Of a stretch of 64,000 nucleotides of DNA, positions 46,676-53,990 are shown in pieces (position 1 is the first letter of the stretch; every line of letters starts with the position of its first letter). The translations under genes and the position numbers were made by a program. The notes under the pieces were generated by a model. It was not told where the DNA came from, ran no database searches, and was given only the letters and a program-made list of their open reading frames with translations. The stretch comes from Riemerella columbina DSM 16469 (GTDB lineage Bacteria; Bacteroidota; Bacteroidia; Flavobacteriales; Weeksellaceae), in NCBI RefSeq assembly GCF_000374405.1, contig NZ_KB894281.1:409-64408 (forward strand), written 5' to 3'.

Positions 46676-47287
46676 TCACTTAAACTTAATCTTCACCAAA
46701 AAATAATGTGGAATATTAAAATGAGTCCCGAGTTGTTCTGGAGCAACATCAGATTGAACTACGGCACAATAAGAACCAGAGCCATCAGCGTATTTTGTAG
46801 GGGTAATAATCGCCAAAATCGCGTTGGGTTTCTTTAAATCTATCATTAACTCTTTCTTTGCTCCAAAAAAATCTTTTAATACATACTCATCCGCTTTTCC
46901 TTTAAGGTCATTATAGAATTTTTTAGTACCAAATCTTTCTCCTCTAATATGAGTTTTTAACTTGCCATCGCTTGGTTTAAAGAAAAACTCTAGGGTCAAC
47001 TTATCCGAATCAACTTTAAAATAATCTACTTCTGAGGTATCTAAAAGTATCGTGTTTGAAACTAATTGACCATTATCAAATTCCTGAAGGTCTACTTGAT
47101 AATGTTTTCCTTTTAAATCTTTGCTCTCAAAGGTAAGTTCCTCGGTGTAAATATTTTCAAAATCTAAAATCTTTTGGAGTTCTGTATTTTCACTTCCATA
47201 GTTATAAGTCATTTTCACACTGTTTTGAGCCCAAGCTGATGTACTCACCATTCCTAACAGAGCTAGGCTAAGCATTATTCTTTTCAT
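46676..47287 (-). CDS. Hypothetical secreted protein divergent from the trp operon
   Basis: A 203-residue protein with a signal peptide (MKRIMLSLALLGMVSTSAWAQ). The mature protein (KMTYNYGSENTELQKILDFENIYTEELTFESKDLKGKHYQVDL, then FFFKPSDGKLKTHIRGERFG and a C-terminal TPEQLG-like stretch APEQLGTHFNIPHYFLVKIKFK) looks beta-rich and is not recognised. It is probably periplasmic. It is transcribed away from the trp leader from a promoter whose -33 region is 6 bp from that of trp, so the two promoters may influence each other. Confidence 0.7.
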   Translation of the reverse strand: MKRIMLSLALLGMVSTSAWAQNSVKMTYNYGSENTELQKILDFENIYTEELTFESKDLKGKHYQVDLQEFDNGQLVSNTILLDTSEVDYFKVDSDKLTLEFFFKPSDGKLKTHIRGERFGTKKFYNDLKGKADEYVLKDFFGAKKELMIDLKKPNAILAIITPTKYADGSGSYCAVVQSDVAPEQLGTHFNIPHYFLVKIKFK

Positions 47288-47309
47288 AACTGATTGTTTT
47301 TTATTTCTA

Positions 47310-47339
47310 CAAATATAGTTATTAAAATTAATTATGCAA
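47310..47339 (-). promoter_or_regulatory. Promoter of the gene divergent from trp, TTG-N19-TATATTTG
   Basis: On the minus strand TTG (47337-47339) and TATATTTG (47310-47317) are 19 bp apart. The ATG follows 22 nt later. Confidence 0.68.
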
Positions 47340-47345
47340 CTATAA

Positions 47346-47376
47346 TTTGTTTTTTTGTAAAAAAAAGTTACATTTG
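47346..47376 (+). promoter_or_regulatory. trp operon promoter, TTTG-N19-TACATTTG
   Basis: TTTG (47346-47349) and TACATTTG (47369-47376), spacing 19 bp, match the Bacteroidota consensus perfectly. The last G lies 4 nt before the leader-peptide ATG. Confidence 0.82.
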
Positions 47377-47380
47377 CAAT

Positions 47381-47437
47381 ATGAAATTAGAAAACACAAA
47401 TCCATGGTGGTGGCTTCAAACTCTTTGCTGGGTCTGA
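47381..47437 (+). CDS. trpL: trp operon leader peptide
   Basis: An 18-residue frame, MKLENTNPWWWLQTLCWV, with Trp at positions 9, 10, 11 and 17, far above chance. It starts 4 nt after the promoter's -7 element and ends 53 nt before a terminator hairpin that precedes trpE. In trp attenuation, scarcity of charged tRNA-Trp stalls the ribosome at such codons. Stalling at the WWW run would leave GGTCTGAA (47431-47438) free to pair with TTCAGCC (47497-47503) and break the terminator stem. No Shine-Dalgarno is visible and the mRNA may be leaderless. Confidence 0.85.
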   Translation: MKLENTNPWWWLQTLCWV

Positions 47438-47488
47438 AACTATTGTGGTATTGTATTTTTAAACTAAAGATTAAACTATAACCTTATA

Positions 47489-47524
47489 CTAAAGACTTCA
47501 GCCATTTTCGTTGAAGTCTTTTTT
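47489..47524 (+). terminator. trp attenuator (leader terminator)
   Basis: AAAGACTTCAGC (47491-47502) pairs with GTTGAAGTCTTT (47510-47521, one G-U) around a 7-nt loop and runs into six T. It lies between the leader peptide and trpE. The 5' arm can alternatively pair with the end of the leader-peptide region. Confidence 0.85.
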
Positions 47525-47537
47525 AATATATCATTTT

Positions 47538-48944
47538 ATGACATCGATTAAAACAAAATCCAAAGCACTCATGGGCGATTTGCATACGCCGATGGAAATT
47601 TATTTAAAACTAAGAGATGAATTTCGAGATACCATTCTTCTCGAAAGTGCCGACCATAACGCTGCAGATGGCAGTTATTCTTTTATTGCCATCAATGCCA
47701 TTGCGGGAATAGAAATTAATGATTATCAAACCTACGAAATCAAATACCCTAATGAACATCCTAAAAAACTTAAATTTTATGAAAAAGTGAGTCTAACGGA
47801 TTTGCTCAACGAGTTTTCCAATCATTATCAATGTGAACCCGTTAATCATCCCATTGAAGCTATGGCACAAGGGTTATTCGGCTATACGAGCTATGAAGCT
47901 ATTCCTTTTTTTGAAACGATAACATTTAAACCGCAGAGCAAAGAAACCGAAATTCCTATCCTACGCTACCGACTTTATCAATATGTGATTGCTTTCAACC
48001 ATAAAAACGATGAAATGCGCATCATAGAAAATAAAATTGAAGGTTTAAAATCTGAAATGAGCCGTATTGAAGATATTATTAAGCATAAAATCATTGCAGT
48101 TTACCCTTTTGAAACTGAAGATTTTGAGACTTCAAACCTCGAAGATCAAGAGTATCTAGAATTGGTTAAAAAAGCACAGCAACACACCATGCGTGGCGAT
48201 GTATTCCAATTGGTACTCAGCCGAAGATTTCAACAGAAATATAAAGGCGATGAATTTCAAGTATATCGTGCGTTAAGGAATATCAATCCGTCGCCTTACC
48301 TATTTTTCTTTGATTATGGCGATTATAAATTGATGGGATCTAGCCCAGAAAGTCAATTGATTATCAAAGACCACACTGCCATCATCCACCCTATTGCGGG
48401 AACTTTTAAAAGAACAGGCGACCTACAAAAAGATTTAGAAGCTGCCGAAGCCTTAAAAAACGACCCTAAAGAAAATGCCGAACATACTATGTTGATAGAT
48501 TTAGCCAGAAATGATTTAAGCAAATTGGGTAAAGAAGTAAAGGTATCTAAATTAAAGGAAATTCAATTTTTCTCAGCCGTAATTCATATGGTAAGCGAAG
48601 TAAAAGCAAAACTTTCCCAAGACATCAACCCTTATGAAATGATTGCCACTACTTTTCCACAAGGGACTTTAAGCGGTGCCCCAAAATATAAAGCAATGGA
48701 ACTCATTGACCAATACGAACCAACTTCCAGAGGCTATTATGGTGGTTGTTTGGGTTTTGTAGGCTTTGATGGTTCTTGCAATCAAGCCATTATGATTAGA
48801 ACATTTTTAAGCAAAAATAACACCTTATTTTATCAGGCTGGTGCGGGCATCGTAGCAAAATCTACCCCCGAAATGGAACTTCAAGAAGTGAATAATAAAC
48901 TCAATGCCTTGAAAAACGCCATTAAAAAAGCCAAAGATTTATAA
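47538..48944 (+). CDS. trpE: Anthranilate synthase component I
   Basis: Makes anthranilate from chorismate using ammonia from TrpG, the first committed step to tryptophan. The 468 residues include the N-terminal feedback motif LLES (residues 34-37), which binds tryptophan in other TrpE proteins, and the chorismate-binding core: VFQLVLSRRFQQKY, NPSPYLFFFDYGDYKLMGSSPE, HPIAGTFKRTG, ENAEHTMLIDLARND, and FPQGTLSGAPKYKAMELIDQYE, then RGYYGGCLGFVGFDG. The start is the ATG at 47538, 13 nt after the attenuator T run; an extension nine codons upstream would lie in the terminator. trpG follows 16 bp later. Confidence 0.97.
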   Translation: MTSIKTKSKALMGDLHTPMEIYLKLRDEFRDTILLESADHNAADGSYSFIAINAIAGIEINDYQTYEIKYPNEHPKKLKFYEKVSLTDLLNEFSNHYQCEPVNHPIEAMAQGLFGYTSYEAIPFFETITFKPQSKETEIPILRYRLYQYVIAFNHKNDEMRIIENKIEGLKSEMSRIEDIIKHKIIAVYPFETEDFETSNLEDQEYLELVKKAQQHTMRGDVFQLVLSRRFQQKYKGDEFQVYRALRNINPSPYLFFFDYGDYKLMGSSPESQLIIKDHTAIIHPIAGTFKRTGDLQKDLEAAEALKNDPKENAEHTMLIDLARNDLSKLGKEVKVSKLKEIQFFSAVIHMVSEVKAKLSQDINPYEMIATTFPQGTLSGAPKYKAMELIDQYEPTSRGYYGGCLGFVGFDGSCNQAIMIRTFLSKNNTLFYQAGAGIVAKSTPEMELQEVNNKLNALKNAIKKAKDL

Positions 48945-48960
48945 CTTTAACTCTATTAAA

Positions 48961-49530
48961 ATGAAAATATTAGTATTTGATAACTACGATAGTTTTACCT
49001 ACAACTTGGTGCAGATGATAGAACAGATTGTAGGCGAACCCGTAGATGTCTTTAGAAACGATAAAATTTCCTTAGCAGCCATTGACCAATACGATAAAAT
49101 TATTTTGTCACCTGGTCCAGGTATTCCTGAGGAAGCTGGATTATTATTAGAAGTCATTAAAACTTATGCTCCTAAAAAGTCGATATTGGGCGTATGTTTG
49201 GGACAACAAGCCATTGCGGAAGCCTTTGGAGGGAGTTTAATCAACTTAACGGAAATTTACCACGGGGTAGCAACCACGGCTAAAATTATCCAACCCAATG
49301 CGTTATTATTTAAAAATTTGCCCGATGAAATAGAAGTCGGCAGATACCATTCTTGGGCAGTGAATCCAGAGGATTTTCCAGAAGAATTAGAAATTACAGC
49401 CATAGATGAAGATGGGATGATTATGGCGGTACAACACAGAGATTATGATGCTCACGCGGTACAATTTCACCCTGAAAGTATTTTAACACCACAAGGCAGA
49501 GCCATACTCCAAAACTTTTTAAAACATTAA
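48961..49530 (+). CDS. trpG: Anthranilate synthase component II (glutamine amidotransferase)
   Basis: Supplies ammonia from glutamine to TrpE. A stand-alone class I amidotransferase of 189 residues. The catalytic triad is visible: Cys79 in GVCLGQQAIAEAFGG and the His and Glu of HAVQFHPES (about 169-177). The N-terminus ILVFDNYDSFTYNLVQ and the oxyanion strand LSPGPGIPEEAG are standard. It lies between trpE and trpD and is not fused to either, as in many Bacteroidota. Confidence 0.97.
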   Translation: MKILVFDNYDSFTYNLVQMIEQIVGEPVDVFRNDKISLAAIDQYDKIILSPGPGIPEEAGLLLEVIKTYAPKKSILGVCLGQQAIAEAFGGSLINLTEIYHGVATTAKIIQPNALLFKNLPDEIEVGRYHSWAVNPEDFPEELEITAIDEDGMIMAVQHRDYDAHAVQFHPESILTPQGRAILQNFLKH

Positions 49531-49556
49531 TGAATGTTTAAACCATTTAAAAACTT

Positions 49557-50543
49557 ATGAAACAGATACTCAATTATTTATTTAACCACCAAACCCTTTC
49601 CAAAGCAGAGGCGAAAGCCATTATGATAGAATTGGCACAAGGGAAGTTCAACGAAACGGAAGCCACCGCTTTTGTAACGGTATTTTTGATGCGTCCCATT
49701 ACGCTAGAGGAACTTACAGGCTTTAGAGAAGCACTTCTCAGCTTGGCCAATCCTGTGGATTTAGGTACTACAGATCTAGTAGATATTGTAGGCACAGGTG
49801 GCGATGGAAAAGATACATTTAACATTTCTACTTTAGCGTGTTTTGTAGTGGCTGGATCGGGACAAAAAGTAGCAAAACATGGGAACTATGGTGTATCTTC
49901 GGTTAGTGGTTCGTCTAATGTATTGGAGCAATTAGGCTATCAGTTTAAAACCACTTCCGAGGCCTTGAAATCGGATTTAGAAAAAGGAAATATTTGTTTT
50001 CTTCACGCCCCACTCTTCCACCCTGCGCTTAAATCCGTTGCGGCGTTGAGGAAAGGTTTAGGATTGAGAACTTTTTTTAATCTTTTAGGACCATTAGTCA
50101 ATCCTGCTCAACCACAGCACAGTATGATTGGGGTTTATAGTTTAGAAATTGCAAGGTTGTATCAATATTTACTCCAGCACGAGGATGCCAACTATATGCT
50201 AGTCCACGCTTTAGACGGCTATGATGAAATTAGTCTAACCCAAGATACTAAGATAGTCGATAAATCTGGCGAAGCGGTGTATTCAGCCGAAGAATTAGGA
50301 TTTAGCAATCTATCCCCAGAATCGTTATATGGTGGCGAAACAAAAGAACAAGCAGCAGAAATTTTTAAAACCATTTTAGAAGGTAAAGGCACACCAGAAC
50401 AGAACGCCGTAGTTTTAGCCAATGCCGCTATGGCACTTTATAATACGCACCAGTACGGCGATTACAATACTTGTTTAGCCTTAGCAAAAGATAGTCTATA
50501 TGAAGGTAAAGCCTTAGCTTGTCTAAATTCTGTAACGGCATAA
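49557..50543 (+). CDS. trpD: Anthranilate phosphoribosyltransferase
   Basis: Transfers phosphoribose from PRPP to anthranilate. 328 residues, typical. The PRPP loop is IVGTGGDGKDTFNIST (about residues 80-95), followed by VAKHGNYGVSSVSGSSNVLEQLG (the KHGN motif) and the anthranilate-site region CFLHAPLFHPALKSVAALRKGLGLRTFFNLLGPLVNPA. All catalytic segments are intact. It is 26 bp after trpG and 12 bp before trpC. Confidence 0.97.
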   Translation: MKQILNYLFNHQTLSKAEAKAIMIELAQGKFNETEATAFVTVFLMRPITLEELTGFREALLSLANPVDLGTTDLVDIVGTGGDGKDTFNISTLACFVVAGSGQKVAKHGNYGVSSVSGSSNVLEQLGYQFKTTSEALKSDLEKGNICFLHAPLFHPALKSVAALRKGLGLRTFFNLLGPLVNPAQPQHSMIGVYSLEIARLYQYLLQHEDANYMLVHALDGYDEISLTQDTKIVDKSGEAVYSAEELGFSNLSPESLYGGETKEQAAEIFKTILEGKGTPEQNAVVLANAAMALYNTHQYGDYNTCLALAKDSLYEGKALACLNSVTA

Positions 50544-50555
50544 AAGCATTAAATT

Positions 50556-51335
50556 ATGAGTATTTTAGATAAAATTGTAGCGTCTAAACGAGAAGAAATT
50601 ATCGTCCATCAAAGACAAGAGCCTTTAGAGTTTCTAAAGGATAGAGCGTTATATCATCAACCAAGACGAGAGTTTATAGAAGCATTAAAAACATCGCCTT
50701 ATGGCATCATTGCAGAGTTTAAAAGAAAATCGCCTTCAAAGCAAAATATTAATATTGAGGCGAGAGTGGAAACTATTGTACCGCAATACCAGTCGGAAGG
50801 TGCGGCGTGTGTTTCTGTGCTTACGGATACCCCTTTTTTTGGTGGAGGTTTAAAAGATTTAGAAACCGCTCATCAGTATGGTATTCCTTTGCTAAGAAAA
50901 GATTTTATTATTGATGACTATCAAATAGAACAAGCCAAAGCCTATGGCGCAGATTGTATTTTACTCATTGCTAATATTTTAAGTAAAAATCAGGTGCAAG
51001 AATTAACAGCTAAAGCCCACGAACTAGGGTTAGCGGTATTGTTAGAATTTTATGGTGGCGAAGATTTTTCTAAGCATGATGAAAACATTCAGTTAGTAGG
51101 TATTAATAATAGAAACCTAAATACTTTTGAAGTCGATTACGAACACGCCATCAGGATGAGAAATGAACTTCCTAAAGACACCATTAGCGTTGCCGAAAGT
51201 GCTATCTATAGTGCGGATATTTATAAACAACTTAAAGCCAATGGGTTTGACGCCTTTCTAATGGGAGAATATTTTATGAAACAGCAAGACGCAGGTGCTG
51301 GGCTAAAAGCGTTTATTAACGATATTAAAGCCTAA
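50556..51335 (+). CDS. trpC: Indole-3-glycerol phosphate synthase
   Basis: Closes the indole ring, the fourth step of the pathway. 259 residues, TIM barrel. Motifs: IIAEFKRKSPSKQNIN (substrate lysine), SVLTDTPFFGGGLKDL, LLRKDFIIDDYQI (catalytic Lys and Asp), CILLIANIL, LLEFYGGED, VGINNRNLNTFEVD and SVAESAIYS. Not fused to trpF, which follows 3 bp after the stop. Confidence 0.97.
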   Translation: MSILDKIVASKREEIIVHQRQEPLEFLKDRALYHQPRREFIEALKTSPYGIIAEFKRKSPSKQNINIEARVETIVPQYQSEGAACVSVLTDTPFFGGGLKDLETAHQYGIPLLRKDFIIDDYQIEQAKAYGADCILLIANILSKNQVQELTAKAHELGLAVLLEFYGGEDFSKHDENIQLVGINNRNLNTFEVDYEHAIRMRNELPKDTISVAESAIYSADIYKQLKANGFDAFLMGEYFMKQQDAGAGLKAFINDIKA

Positions 51336-51338
51336 CCT

Positions 51339-51977
51339 ATGAAGTCACCAAAAGTAAAAGTCTGCGGTTTAACCGATTTAAACCAAATTGAATCATTAAT
51401 GGCGTTAAAAATAGACTATTTAGGATTTATTTTTTATCCAAAGTCGCCTCGGTATGTGTTGAATCATTTAAGTTTAGAAGCTATTGCTGGGGTTTCGCAT
51501 CAAGGGAAAGTTGGGGTTTTTGTTAATGAAATTCCACAGAATATCAATGATATTTGTAGAGCATCAAAATTAAATTTAATCCAACTTCACGGCGATGAAT
51601 CTATGGAAACCATCAAAGAATTGAGGGCTTTATTACCTGATGAAGTTAAAATTATTAAAGTTATTCGTGTGGGAAAATACTTACCTTCGATTCACCCATA
51701 CCAAAATGAATGGGTGGACTATCTATTATTTGATACGGATAGCAAAGACTTTGGCGGTACAGGAAAAAGTTTTGATTGGCAGTTATTGAATAAAATCACT
51801 CTCCAAAAACCTTATGTTTTAAGTGGTGGCATCTGCGAAGATAATATTCATCAGGCTAAGGCTTTGACACCTCTGCCCTACGCGCTGGATATCAATTCCA
51901 AATTTGAACACGAACCTGGCATTAAAAACCTTCAAAAAATTGAGGCATTTATCACTCAATTAAACCATAAATTTTAG
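51339..51977 (+). CDS. trpF: Phosphoribosylanthranilate isomerase
   Basis: Amadori isomerisation of phosphoribosylanthranilate, third pathway step. 212 residues, TIM barrel. The general base Cys is in VKVCGLTDLNQIES (residue 9) and the general acid Asp in YLLFDTDSKDFGGTGKSFDW (about 133), followed by the phosphate loop YVLSGGICEDNI and ALDINSKFEHEPGIK. It is almost contiguous with trpC. Confidence 0.96.
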   Translation: MKSPKVKVCGLTDLNQIESLMALKIDYLGFIFYPKSPRYVLNHLSLEAIAGVSHQGKVGVFVNEIPQNINDICRASKLNLIQLHGDESMETIKELRALLPDEVKIIKVIRVGKYLPSIHPYQNEWVDYLLFDTDSKDFGGTGKSFDWQLLNKITLQKPYVLSGGICEDNIHQAKALTPLPYALDINSKFEHEPGIKNLQKIEAFITQLNHKF

Positions 51978-52008
51978 TATTTTTGAACCTAAACCATCTT
52001 TATAATAT

Positions 52009-53187
52009 ATGAATTTTCAAAACCCAGATATTAACGGCTACTATGGCGACTTCGGTGGGGCTTTTATCCCCGAAATGCTTTATCCTAATGTGGCGGAACT
52101 CCAAAAAGAATACCTTAACATCATTAATGATAAGGCATTCCAAAACGAATTTAGAGCCTTGCTAAAGGACTATGTAGGCAGAGCGACACCGCTATATTTT
52201 GCCCCTAATTTAAGCCAACAGTATGGCACAAACATTTATCTAAAACGAGAAGACCTTAACCATACAGGAGCACATAAAATCAACAATGCCCTAGGACAAG
52301 CCTTATTGGCTAAGAGATTAGGGAAACAACGCATCATTGCCGAAACGGGCGCGGGTCAGCATGGTGTGGCTACAGCTACGGCGTGTGCATTACTCGGGTT
52401 AGAATGTATCGTCTATATGGGCGAAGTGGATATTGCCAGACAAGCTCCAAATGTAGCGCGTATGAAAATGCTGGGCGCCACAGTAGTACCTGCAACATCA
52501 GGGTCAAAAACACTAAAAGACGCGGTAAATGAAGCCTTAAGAGATTGGATTAATAATGCCACCACCACGCATTACATCATTGGGAGTGTAGTTGGACCTC
52601 ATCCGTTTCCCGATATGGTAGCGAGATTTCAAAGTATCATTTCCGAAGAAATACAATGGCAACTAAAAGAAGCCATCGGTAGAGATTATCCCGATTATCT
52701 TATCGCTTGTGTAGGCGGAGGAAGTAATGCGGCGGGAACTTTTTATCATTTTGCCAATAACGATAAAGTCAAAATCATCGCGGCAGAAGCAGGCGGTTTA
52801 GGTATAAACTCTGGGGAAACGGCAGCCACCACAGCGTTGGGAACAATTGGTGTTCTACACGGCAGCCAAAGTCTGGTTATCCAAACCAAAGACGGTCAGG
52901 TCATAGAGCCTTATTCCATATCGGCGGGGCTGGATTACCCAGGCATTGGACCGATGCACGCCCATTTATTTAAAGAAAAAAGAGCCGATTTTTTTAGCAT
53001 TAATGACGATGAGGCTTTGAAAGCTGCATTTAATTTAACCAAAATCGAAGGCATCATTCCCGCATTAGAAAGTGCGCATGCTTTGGCAGTTTTGGATAAA
53101 AAATCATTTAATAAAGATGAGGTGGTCGTGCTTTGCCTAAGCGGTAGAGGCGATAAGGATATGGAAACTTATTTGAAATACCTCTAA
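52009..53187 (+). CDS. trpB: Tryptophan synthase beta chain
   Basis: Condenses indole with serine to tryptophan on PLP. 392 residues, standard TrpB1 type. The PLP lysine is Lys90 in EDLNHTGAHKINNALGQALL, the catalytic Glu is in IAETGAGQHGVATATACALLG, and the phosphate-binding loop is CVGGGSNAAGTFYHF. The communication region with TrpA (YVGRATPLYFAPNLS) is present. The stop codon lies in a 14-bp tandem duplication that carries a second stop. Confidence 0.98.
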   Translation: MNFQNPDINGYYGDFGGAFIPEMLYPNVAELQKEYLNIINDKAFQNEFRALLKDYVGRATPLYFAPNLSQQYGTNIYLKREDLNHTGAHKINNALGQALLAKRLGKQRIIAETGAGQHGVATATACALLGLECIVYMGEVDIARQAPNVARMKMLGATVVPATSGSKTLKDAVNEALRDWINNATTTHYIIGSVVGPHPFPDMVARFQSIISEEIQWQLKEAIGRDYPDYLIACVGGGSNAAGTFYHFANNDKVKIIAAEAGGLGINSGETAATTALGTIGVLHGSQSLVIQTKDGQVIEPYSISAGLDYPGIGPMHAHLFKEKRADFFSINDDEALKAAFNLTKIEGIIPALESAHALAVLDKKSFNKDEVVVLCLSGRGDKDMETYLKYL

Positions 53188-53208
53188 TTTCTAACCTCTA
53201 ATTTCTAA
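53181..53208. repeat. 14-bp tandem duplication at the trpB stop codon
   Basis: CCTCTAATTTCTAA occurs twice back to back (53181-53194, 53195-53208). The first copy holds the trpB stop codon. The trpA ATG follows 8 nt after the second copy. Confidence 0.85.
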
Positions 53209-53215
53209 TTACTCA

Positions 53216-53950
53216 ATGAAAAAACTCAATATATATTTTACAGCAGGTGTCCCAAATTTAGAGGATACCACTAAAGTGGCTCTATTCATACAAGATTCAG
53301 GGGCAGATATGATGGAAATTGGCATCCCTTATTCTGACCCCGTAGCCGATGGTCCCGTAATCCAAGAAGCCCATACTTTAGCCTTAAAAAATGGAATGAC
53401 TATCGCCACTTTATTTGAGCAGTTAAAGTCTATAAAAGATAGCGTTAATATTCCTAAAATTTTGATGGGTTATTTTAATCCCGTACTCCAATTTGGATTT
53501 GAAAATTTTTGTAAACAATGCGCTGAGGTTGGTGTTAATGGATTGATTATTCCAGATCTGCCACCAATAGAGTTTGAGCAGAAGTATCGGAACATCCTTC
53601 AGGAGTATGGCTTAAATTTCTCATTTTTGGTAACGCCAGAAACTTCAGACGAAAGAATCCAATACCTTGACCAACTAAGTTCTGGATTCCTCTATGCGGT
53701 TAGTTCTTCGGCAACAACGGGGAACACCAATAAAAGTATAAATAATGAAGCCTATTTGGAACGCCTATCTGCTCTACAACTTAAAAATCCTGTGATGATT
53801 GGTTTTGGAATTAAAAATAAATCGGACTTCGAAACCGTAACTCAATATTCCGATGGCGGCATTATTGGGACGGCTTTTGTAAGAATTTTACTTGAAAATA
53901 AAAACTGGAAAGATAAAGCCCAAGAATTTATTCATTCAGTTAAGGGGTAA
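53216..53950 (+). CDS. trpA: Tryptophan synthase alpha chain
   Basis: Splits indole-3-glycerol phosphate to indole, which passes to TrpB by a tunnel. 244 residues, a little shorter than the usual 255-270 but with all signatures: YFTAGVPNLEDT, the catalytic Glu in MMEIGIPYSDPVADGPVIQEAH (with Asp), LMGYFNPVLQFG, GLIIPDLPPIEFEQ, FLYAVSSSATTG and IGFGIKNKSDF. It ends the trp operon. The next ATG follows 40 bp later, and no terminator is seen in between. Confidence 0.97.
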   Translation: MKKLNIYFTAGVPNLEDTTKVALFIQDSGADMMEIGIPYSDPVADGPVIQEAHTLALKNGMTIATLFEQLKSIKDSVNIPKILMGYFNPVLQFGFENFCKQCAEVGVNGLIIPDLPPIEFEQKYRNILQEYGLNFSFLVTPETSDERIQYLDQLSSGFLYAVSSSATTGNTNKSINNEAYLERLSALQLKNPVMIGFGIKNKSDFETVTQYSDGGIIGTAFVRILLENKNWKDKAQEFIHSVKG

Positions 53951-53990
53951 GCTCAAATTATCATTATATTCACCATTTAATTTTAATATT

